The notes beneath the pieces were generated by a model that saw only the letters and a program-made list of their open reading frames with translations, made no database searches and was not told where the DNA came from. This document shows positions 7,760 to 12,803 of a DNA stretch of 12,803 nt, one piece after another (position 1 is the stretch's first letter; each line of letters opens with the position of its first letter). The stretch comes from Actinomycetes bacterium (GTDB lineage Bacteria > Actinomycetota > Acidimicrobiia > Acidimicrobiales > Bog-793): assembly GCA_021821585.1 (NCBI GenBank), contig JAKACF010000054.1:1-12803 (forward strand), in the 5' to 3' direction. Position numbers and translations under genes: made by a program.

Positions 7760-8682
7760 CCCCGGGCGGCCGGGCCCCGGTCGTGGCGCTGCTGCCGGCC
7801 GGGGAGCTCGCGCGCGAGCTCGAGCCGGCCGTGAGGTCGGCCGGGCTCGAGACGACCGCCGACCCGGCCGCCGCCGATGCCCTCGTGTGGTGCTCGTGGC
7901 GGCCGGCCGGCCTGGCGCAGGTGCTCGAGCGGGCTCCGCATGCCACCTGGGTGCAGCTTCCCTATGCCGGGATCGAGAACTTCCTCGGTCTCGTCGACGA
8001 CTCGCGGACCTGGACGTGCGCCAAGGACGTCTACGGCCTGAGCGTGGCCGAGCTCGCCCTCGGCCTCCTCCTCGCCGGCGTGCGGCGCATCGACCGGTAT
8101 GCGAGGGCCTCCTCATGGCAGCCCCTCGAGCAGGGGACGCTCCGGGACGCGACCGTCCTCGTCTTCGGCGCCGGCGGGATCGGTCGCCGCCTCACCGAGA
8201 TGCTGCTGCCGCTCGGGGCGCGTGTCCTCGTCGTCTCCCGCTCGGGCACTCCCGTCGCCGGCGCCGAGGCCCTCACCGCCGCCGAGGGCCGCACGGCGGT
8301 GGCGACGGCCGACGCCGTCGTGCTCGCGGTGCCCCTCACCGACGAGACGAAGGGCCTCGTCGACCGCGACTTCCTCGCCGAGATGAAGTCGACCGCCTGG
8401 CTCGTGAACGTCGCCCGGGGCGGCGTCGTCGTGACCGACGACCTCGTCCAAGCGCTCGAGGAGCACACGATCGCCGGCGCCGGGCTGGATGTCACCGACC
8501 CGGAGCCACTGCCCGACGGGCACCGGCTCTGGCAGCTCGACAACGTCATCATCACGCCGCACGTGGCCAACACCGACGGGCTCGGCACGGCCGACCTGGC
8601 GGCGCTCGTCGGGGAGAACTGCCGCCGGTTCCGGGCCGGCGAGCCGCTCAAGGGCATCGTCGACCCCGCCGCCGGCTACTGA
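7756..8682 (+). CDS. D-isomer-specific 2-hydroxyacid dehydrogenase family protein
   Basis: NAD(P)-dependent oxidoreductase interconverting 2-oxoacids and D-2-hydroxyacids; the exact substrate cannot be read from the sequence. It has 308 residues. The Rossmann motif GAGGIG is at 138-143. The catalytic set is present: Arg in NVARGG (R221), Glu in DPEPLP (E250), and His in TPHVAN (H269). The N-terminal substrate domain is short, as in the phosphoglycerate dehydrogenase-like and glyoxylate/hydroxypyruvate reductase-like subgroups. I place the start at GTG 7756, which forms a GTGA overlap with the smr stop; GTG 7750 is a close alternative, and the frame is open far upstream through the tRNA, which is meaningless. 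The stop is one base from the converging membrane-protein gene. Confidence 0.92.
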   Translation: MTPGGRAPVVALLPAGELARELEPAVRSAGLETTADPAAADALVWCSWRPAGLAQVLERAPHATWVQLPYAGIENFLGLVDDSRTWTCAKDVYGLSVAELALGLLLAGVRRIDRYARASSWQPLEQGTLRDATVLVFGAGGIGRRLTEMLLPLGARVLVVSRSGTPVAGAEALTAAEGRTAVATADAVVLAVPLTDETKGLVDRDFLAEMKSTAWLVNVARGGVVVTDDLVQALEEHTIAGAGLDVTDPEPLPDGHRLWQLDNVIITPHVANTDGLGTADLAALVGENCRRFRAGEPLKGIVDPAAGY

Positions 8683-8683
8683 G

Positions 8684-9451
8684 TCACGCGAAGCGCACGA
8701 GCGCCAGGGAGGCCGCGAGGGCCACCACCCCCCACGACAGCGCGTGCAGCGCCTGCTCGAGCGGTTCGATCAAGAACGCCTCGTCGATCCGGCGGATGCC
8801 GGCCCTCCTCGTCACCATCACCCCCTCGACGTGGTCGGCGGAGCGCCGCACCAGCCGGGCGCGGGCGCTGAGGGAGCGCTGGGCGCGCGAGAGGGCGTAG
8901 GCCGCCGCCGCAGCCAGGACGGCCGCCGGGGCGAGGGTGCGCGCCTCGGCCACGTAGCCGACGAGGACGGGGAAGGAGCCCCACGAGAGGGCGAACACGG
9001 CGTCGCGGTGGACGGCGCCGTGGAACAGCTCCATGTCGTAGGCGACGACGAGGACGACGCCGACCACGATGAAGGGAAGGAGCACGAGCCCGACTCTCAG
9101 GACGCCGAACACGCCGAGGGCGACGGCACCGCCGAGGCCGGCGACCGAGGCGACGCCGAGCGCCGCCGAGGAGATCGAGGTCGAGAGCGGCCGCCCGTGC
9201 AGCTCGTCGAGGCAGTGCGCTGCCACCCCGACGGCGAGGAAGAAGGCGAGCAGGCTGCCGGCGAGCGGGACGAGGTCTCCCTCCGGCGCCAGCGAGGCGC
9301 CGATGACCACGTAGCCGAGATGCCAGGCGGTGTAGGGGGGATGGAGCACCGTCCACCACTCCCGCCATGCCCTGCCCGGACCGGCGGCGTAGAAGGCCGG
9401 CCGCCGGAGCCGCTCCGCCGCCGACTCCTCGGAGGCCCGGCGCTCAGCCAC
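8684..9451 (-). CDS. Multi-pass membrane protein of unknown function, possibly UbiA-like
   Basis: 255 residues with about seven hydrophobic segments (roughly 41-55, 61-79, 95-115, 118-138, 152-168, 174-187 and 236-252). Two polar motifs stand out: HCLDELHGRPL (79-89) after the second segment and YDMELFHG (138-145) after the fourth. Acidic residues at the ends of paired helices recall the Asp-rich motifs of UbiA-type prenyltransferases, but the canonical NDxxDxxxD and DxxxD are absent and the second motif comes earlier than in UbiA. I therefore do not assign an enzyme. The start is GTG at 9451-9449, overlapping the upstream methyltransferase stop by eight bases, so the two are co-transcribed and probably coupled. 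I do not recognise a named family with confidence. Confidence 0.8.
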   Translation of the reverse strand: MAERRASEESAAERLRRPAFYAAGPGRAWREWWTVLHPPYTAWHLGYVVIGASLAPEGDLVPLAGSLLAFFLAVGVAAHCLDELHGRPLSTSISSAALGVASVAGLGGAVALGVFGVLRVGLVLLPFIVVGVVLVVAYDMELFHGAVHRDAVFALSWGSFPVLVGYVAEARTLAPAAVLAAAAAYALSRAQRSLSARARLVRRSADHVEGVMVTRRAGIRRIDEAFLIEPLEQALHALSWGVVALAASLALVRFA

Positions 9452-10190
9452 CCGCCTTGCGCCCCCACATGACGAGGCCGCCGCCGAGGCTCATCGTCCT
9501 CGCCTCGACCGAGTCCATGCCGGCCCGCTCCCAGGCGGCCTTGGTCCAGGAGACGGGGAAGCGCCGGTAGTGCCCCGAGATGCTAGGCCCGAGGAAGCGC
9601 CCGACGTCGTACCACTGCCGTCCGCCCGTGGCGGCGCCGGCGACCGGGAGCACGAGGCGCGTGTAGCACCACCAGGCGGCCCGCCAGTGCGCCGCCTCGG
9701 GGACGGCGAACTCGAGGCTCGCCATCACCCCGCCGGGGCGGACGACCCGGACGAGCTCGCCGAGGACCGCCTCGGGATCGGGCACGTAGCGCAGCAGGTA
9801 GGTGAAGGTGAGGGCGTCGAAGCTGTCGTCCTTGAACGGCAGGGCCTCGCCGCTCGCCCGCACGAGCGTGATGCGCTCCTCGAGCCCGTCTGCCGCGACG
9901 AGCCGGGACGCCGCCTCGAGCATGGACGAGGTGACGTCCAGCCCGACGACGCGGCCCTGCCCGCGCCGTGCCAGCTGCCGGGCGACGCCGGCCGGGCCGG
10001 TCGCCACGTCGAGGACGAGCTCGGGCGCCCCGGCGAGGGCGTGGCCCACCATCTCGCTGCGCCAACGGCCGTTCTGCCCGAACGAGAGCCACTCGGCCAG
10101 CCGGTCGTAGCGCTCCGGCAGCGGGGTGAACAGACGCTGGGCGAAGCCGCTCGACCGGCCGTCTGAGGCGAGGGAGACCCGAGCGCGCAT
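9444..10190 (-). CDS. UbiE/MenG-like class I SAM-dependent methyltransferase
   Basis: A 248-residue class I methyltransferase. SAM-binding motif I is VLDVATGPAGVA (59-70), the ribose-binding acidic position is in GLDVTSSM (83-90), a motif-II-like segment GEALPFKDDSFDALT lies at about 114-128, and VRPGG is at 150-154. The N-terminal PERYDRLAEWLSFGQNGRWR resembles the start of UbiE/MenG, which methylate (demethyl)menaquinone or ubiquinone precursors, so quinone methylation is the best guess. The GPA in place of the usual GTG of motif I is a departure. The frame is open up to 10292, but the homologous part begins near ATG 10190-10188; starting at 10292 would add 34 residues with no visible domain and abut the divergent gene. 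It is followed with overlap by the membrane-protein gene. Confidence 0.87.
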   Translation of the reverse strand: MRARVSLASDGRSSGFAQRLFTPLPERYDRLAEWLSFGQNGRWRSEMVGHALAGAPELVLDVATGPAGVARQLARRGQGRVVGLDVTSSMLEAASRLVAADGLEERITLVRASGEALPFKDDSFDALTFTYLLRYVPDPEAVLGELVRVVRPGGVMASLEFAVPEAAHWRAAWWCYTRLVLPVAGAATGGRQWYDVGRFLGPSISGHYRRFPVSWTKAAWERAGMDSVEARTMSLGGGLVMWGRKAGG

Positions 10191-10207
10191 CGCGAGAGGA
10201 TCGCGCA

Positions 10208-10271
10208 GCGGCCGGCCCTCCGCCCGGTCGGGGAGAGCTGATCGCCTCCCGGCCTCCGAGCGGCCGGCCGC
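10208..10271. repeat. Inverted repeat in the divergent region between methyltransferase and ridA-like gene
   Basis: GCGGCCGGCC (10208-10217) is repeated in inverse as GGCCGGCCGC (10262-10271), a perfect 10-bp match 44 bases apart. A second inverted pair, GGGAG (10231-10235) and CTCCC (10246-10250), lies between the arms. The element fills most of the 100-base gap between the divergent starts, where an operator or promoters are expected. The arms are low-complexity G/C and GGCCGGCC is itself palindromic, so chance is possible. Confidence 0.4.
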
Positions 10272-10290
10272 CGGGTGCTCAAATGGCGCC

Positions 10291-10734
10291 ATGACCGCCT
10301 CCAGACTCGGCGTGCCTGCCGGGCTCGACCCCTCGGTGCCGTACGGCTATGCGAGCCTGCTTCGGGCCGGCGAAGCCCTCCTCGTGGCGGCCGGCGCCTG
10401 CCCGATCGACGAGGAGGGCCGGGTCCCCGAGCCCGACGACCTCGCCGCCCAGGCGCGCCGCGCGGTCGCGAACCTGGCGGCGGTCCTCCACGAGGCGGGG
10501 GCGGGGCTCGACGACGTCCTCCGGACGACCGTCTACGTGGCGACGGCCGACCGCGCCGAGCTCGTCGACGCCTACGAGGCCGTCCGAGCGGAGTTCCACG
10601 GGTCCGACCCGCCGAGCACGCTCGTCGGCGTCACCCTGCTCGGCTATCCCGGACAGCGCCTCGAGGTGGAGGCGGTGGCGGCGGTCGGCGGCCCGGCCGC
10701 CCGCTCGGCCGAGCAGCCTCCCGGGCACCGCTGA
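10291..10734 (+). CDS. RidA/YjgF-family protein lacking the catalytic arginine
   Basis: 147 residues, slightly longer than the usual 125-130 because of a C-terminal extension. The fold is recognisable from LLRAGEALLVAAGACPID (23-40), the helix AQARRAVANLAAVLHEAGAG (about 53-72), DVLRTTVYVA (75-84) and LEVEAVA (124-130). RidA deaminates reactive enamine/imine intermediates of amino-acid metabolism. In E. coli RidA the key Arg105 lies in the ARSCV segment; here the matching stretch is PPSTLVGV (107-114), with Ser or Pro instead. The Glu of the IEAIA motif is kept (E127). This is therefore more like one of the Rid subfamilies without demonstrated deaminase activity. The ATG at 10291 has no evident ribosome site. 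It ends 21 bases before the nitroreductase, on the same strand. Confidence 0.88.
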   Translation: MTASRLGVPAGLDPSVPYGYASLLRAGEALLVAAGACPIDEEGRVPEPDDLAAQARRAVANLAAVLHEAGAGLDDVLRTTVYVATADRAELVDAYEAVRAEFHGSDPPSTLVGVTLLGYPGQRLEVEAVAAVGGPAARSAEQPPGHR

Positions 10735-10755
10735 GTGCCGTGGTATCCAGTGGCG

Positions 10756-11355
10756 ATGGAGTTTCGAGAGGTCCTCCGCCGCCGGCACATGGTGCGGCGC
10801 TTCACCGACGAGCCGCTCGACCCCGCAGTCGTCGACCGCATCATCGCCGCCGGGCTGAGAGCTCCCTCGGCCGGCTACTCCCAGGGATACGCCCTGGTCG
10901 TCCTCGAGTCGCCCGAGGAGCGGGAGCGACTGTGGGCGACGCACACGCCGGGCACGGGAGGCTGGGCGCCCGATGTCCGCCAGGGCGTCATGCGGGCGCC
11001 GCTGCTCGTGATGGTGCTGGCTTCGAAGGAGGTCTACCTCGATCGCTACGCCGAGGCGGACAAGGGCTGGGCCGACCGCGACGAGGCACGCTGGCCGGTC
11101 CCCTACTGGTACGTGGACGCCGGCTGCGTGGCGATGCTGCTGCTGCTGGCGGCGGTCGACGAGGGGCTCGGTGCGCTGCTGTTCGGGGTCGTCCCGGGCG
11201 ACGTCGGGCGGGTGAAGGCCGCCTTCTCCGTGCCCGACACCCACGACGTCGTCGGCTGTGTGGCGGTGGGCCACGAGGACCCCTCCGCTCCGACCCGCGA
11301 CCTCCGGGCCCGGCGGCGGCCGGCGGGCGAGCTCGTCCACCGGGGCGCCTGGTAG
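10756..11355 (+). CDS. Nitroreductase-family flavoprotein
   Basis: FMN-dependent NAD(P)H oxidoreductase fold, 199 residues. The N-terminal basic FMN-phosphate motif RRRHMVRRF is at 8-16, APSAGYSQGY at 36-45 contributes to flavin contact, and the C-terminal GLGALLFGV (137-145) is the second flavin-phosphate segment. Family members reduce nitro groups, quinones or enones, or act in cofactor metabolism; nothing here fixes the substrate. I chose ATG 10756 because the family sequence begins there (MEFREV); a GTG at 10735, directly after the ridA-like stop, would add seven residues. No clear ribosome site precedes either. It probably shares a transcript with the ridA-like gene. It converges on the next gene with 13 bases between stops. 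Confidence 0.9.
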   Translation: MEFREVLRRRHMVRRFTDEPLDPAVVDRIIAAGLRAPSAGYSQGYALVVLESPEERERLWATHTPGTGGWAPDVRQGVMRAPLLVMVLASKEVYLDRYAEADKGWADRDEARWPVPYWYVDAGCVAMLLLLAAVDEGLGALLFGVVPGDVGRVKAAFSVPDTHDVVGCVAVGHEDPSAPTRDLRARRRPAGELVHRGAW

Positions 11356-11368
11356 CCGCCCGGCCGGC

Positions 11369-12400
11369 TCAGGACGCGCTCGGGCGGAGCGAGCTCAGGC
11401 CCCGTGACCAGGCGCCGGTGGCATGGTGCGACCAGAGCCCCTCCACGAGGCAGAGCGCCCTCGCGCCGAACACGACGTCGTCGGCGAGTCCGGGCTCGAG
11501 CTCCGTGAGGCCTGCGGCGAGCGGACCGGCGGCGAGCCCCTGGTGCTCCTCGTCGGCGTCGACGTGGACGTCGAAGAAGCGGGAGGCAGCCTCGGGGAAG
11601 CCGAGACGCCGGGCGGCCGCCGCGTACCTCGCGTTCGGGCCGACCGAGGTCATCTCGAAGGCGGCCAGATGGCCGACGAGGGCACCCCGCCAGCGCCGGT
11701 GCAGGCCGAACAGGGAGATCAGGTTCACGCCGCTCAAGGTGACGCCCGGGATGCGATCGAGGTACCAGCCGTAGGTGGGTGTGAGCCCGAGCTCGCTCAG
11801 GGTGTCGGCGAACAGGTTGGCGTGCATCTCTCCGGCCCGACCGTCGCCGTACTCCTCGTACTGGATCTTCACCATCGCCGCCTTCGGCACGCCCGAGAGC
11901 CGGGGGATGGCGAAGGTGTGCGGATCGGCCTCCTTCAGCTGGTAGGCCGACCGGTGGATGGCGAACTCCCGGAAGTCGGCCGGTCCACCGTGCTCGAGGA
12001 GGTACCGGGAGACCGACGGGGCGCGGTCGGCCGCCAGCACCGAGGCGATCGCCTCGCCGACGGCTCGCGGGTCGACCGGGACCGGAGCCAGCTCGGCACG
12101 CAGTCGCCGGACGAAGCGGCGCTCGAGCTCGCGGCGGGCCGCGAGGAGCGAGGGCTCCCACTCCCAGCGGTCGTCGACGCCCTCGAGCCCCTTGTAGGAC
12201 AGTTCGTAACAGAGGTAGAGGGTGAGCGCCTCGTCGTCGTCGGCGAGCGGGTCGGCCGCGGGCGGCGCCGGCAGGCGGAGAGTCCCCGGTGCCGAGACGA
12301 GGGCGAGGAGGAGCGCCTCGGTGAGCGGACCCCTCGCCGGGGGGAGGGGGGCCGGACCGAAGCCATGGACGGCCTGGCGAGGCCCCGAGGTCGTCGTCAC
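11369..12400 (-). CDS. Haem-oxygenase-like iron-containing redox enzyme
   Basis: A 343-residue all-helical protein of the haem-oxygenase-like diiron oxidase/oxygenase superfamily (iron-containing redox enzyme family, the broad group that includes UndA, CADD and SznF). Candidate metal ligands occur in family-like order: E182/E183 and H193 in YEEYGDGRAGEMHANLF, E249 in AAFEMTSVG, and H279, D283 and H286 in DVHVDADEEHQ. The segment around 59-85 (LTLYLCYELSYKGLEGVDDRWEW) also looks like its actinobacterial relatives. Substrate unknown. The start is GTG at 12400 or GTG 12406; the frame is open further upstream, but that part overlaps the PH-domain gene in another frame and has no domain. No clear ribosome site. 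The stop is 13 bases from the converging nitroreductase stop. Confidence 0.85.
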   Translation of the reverse strand: MTTTSGPRQAVHGFGPAPLPPARGPLTEALLLALVSAPGTLRLPAPPAADPLADDDEALTLYLCYELSYKGLEGVDDRWEWEPSLLAARRELERRFVRRLRAELAPVPVDPRAVGEAIASVLAADRAPSVSRYLLEHGGPADFREFAIHRSAYQLKEADPHTFAIPRLSGVPKAAMVKIQYEEYGDGRAGEMHANLFADTLSELGLTPTYGWYLDRIPGVTLSGVNLISLFGLHRRWRGALVGHLAAFEMTSVGPNARYAAAARRLGFPEAASRFFDVHVDADEEHQGLAAGPLAAGLTELEPGLADDVVFGARALCLVEGLWSHHATGAWSRGLSSLRPSAS

Positions 12401-12456
12401 CCACACGGGGTACCCGCGGGCACATGACGGCGAAACGACGGGCAGGGCCTCGGGTG

Positions 12457-12803
12457 CTACGCGGCCTCGTCGCACCAGCCGGCGAGGCGGCGCCGGAAGT
12501 CCTCGACCCGCCGGGCGCCCCGCCGGGACTGCACCGTGCGGGCGCAGGCATCGAGCGGGAGCGACCCGCCGCTCTTCAGCTCGAGCACCACCGTCCGGCT
12601 CGGTGCCTTGGCCACGCTGCTCTCGCCGAGATGGACCGACCGGATCGCCGATCGGGCGACCCTCCTCGTGCGGTAGAGGTTCCTCACCTCGAGCACCCCG
12701 TCGCCTGCAACGACGCAGAGGCCGATGAGCCGGTAGAAGTAGGCCGCCCACACGAGGAGGGAGGCGGCCGCCAAGCCCGCCCAGGGCGATCCCCGACCCG
12801 CCA
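12457..12803 (-). CDS. Bacterial PH-domain membrane protein (5' end cut by window edge)
   Basis: About 115 residues of the C-terminal part are present; the reading frame stays open to the right edge, so the start lies outside, although a TTG at 12774 cannot be excluded. A membrane segment (AASLLVWAAYFYRLIGLCVV) is followed by GDGVLEVRNLYRTRRVARSAIRSVHLG, the typical strand pattern of small bacterial PH domains. TVVLELKSGGSLPLDACART and a final helix VEDFRRRLAGW complete it. Such proteins are common in actinobacteria and their function is mostly unknown. It ends (TAG at 12459-12457) 56 bases before the iron-containing redox enzyme on the same strand. Confidence 0.8.
   Translation of the reverse strand, partial: AGRGSPWAGLAAASLLVWAAYFYRLIGLCVVAGDGVLEVRNLYRTRRVARSAIRSVHLGESSVAKAPSRTVVLELKSGGSLPLDACARTVQSRRGARRVEDFRRRLAGWCDEAA

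Noticed and set aside
10191..10292. Upstream extension of the methyltransferase to the ATG at 10292
   Set aside because: The extra 34 residues show no family similarity, lie in the region expected to hold divergent promoters, and would overlap the start of the ridA-like gene.
11354..11369. Short inverted repeat AGCCG/CGGCT between the converging nitroreductase and redox-enzyme genes
   Set aside because: Only 5 bp, overlapping both stop codons, with no T-run; too weak to call a bidirectional terminator in DNA this rich in G and C.
12401..12751. Upstream extension of the iron-containing redox enzyme
   Set aside because: The added stretch overlaps the PH-domain gene in another frame and has no recognisable domain, whereas the PH-domain translation makes sense.

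Overview
The window is a compact, very GC-rich, densely coding stretch of bacterial chromosome. The gene content (tig-clpP-clpX-folC-ndk-mreB in one direction, GTG/TTG starts, strong G/C bias at third codon positions) points to an actinobacterium. The folC N-terminus and the ndk-mreB junction remind me of Acidimicrobiia-type genomes, but that placement is inference. Every gene reads cleanly without frameshifts, and I see no mobile element, CRISPR array or phage gene.

Layout. 1-6174 (minus strand) is a housekeeping block, read right to left: trigger factor (tig), ClpP, ClpX, FolC, Ndk and MreB, the last cut by the left window edge. tig through ndk looks like one transcription unit: nascent-chain folding, then the ClpXP protease, then folate polyglutamylation and nucleotide balancing. 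tig and clpP overlap by two bases. A possible hairpin and a plausible promoter lie between ndk and mreB, so cell-shape genes may be transcribed separately. A divergent gap of 158 bases follows. On the plus strand (6333-8682) come a cation/Ca2+ exchanger-type membrane protein, a tRNA-Pro(UGG), a small stand-alone Smr-domain protein, and a D-2-hydroxyacid dehydrogenase-family protein that overlaps the smr stop codon.

8684-10190 (minus) holds a UbiE/MenG-like methyltransferase followed, with an overlap, by an unrecognised multi-pass membrane protein. Divergent from it are a RidA-family protein lacking the usual catalytic arginine and a nitroreductase (10291-11355, plus). Convergent on the nitroreductase is a haem-oxygenase-like iron-containing redox enzyme, preceded by a bacterial PH-domain membrane protein cut by the right edge (11369-12803, minus).

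I did not find a convincing new multi-gene system. The points most worth checking are the apparent CTG start of folC, the lone clpP with no second clpP and no valS beside it, the methyltransferase/membrane-protein pair, the orphan haem-oxygenase-like enzyme, and the changed functional residues in the exchanger and the RidA protein.
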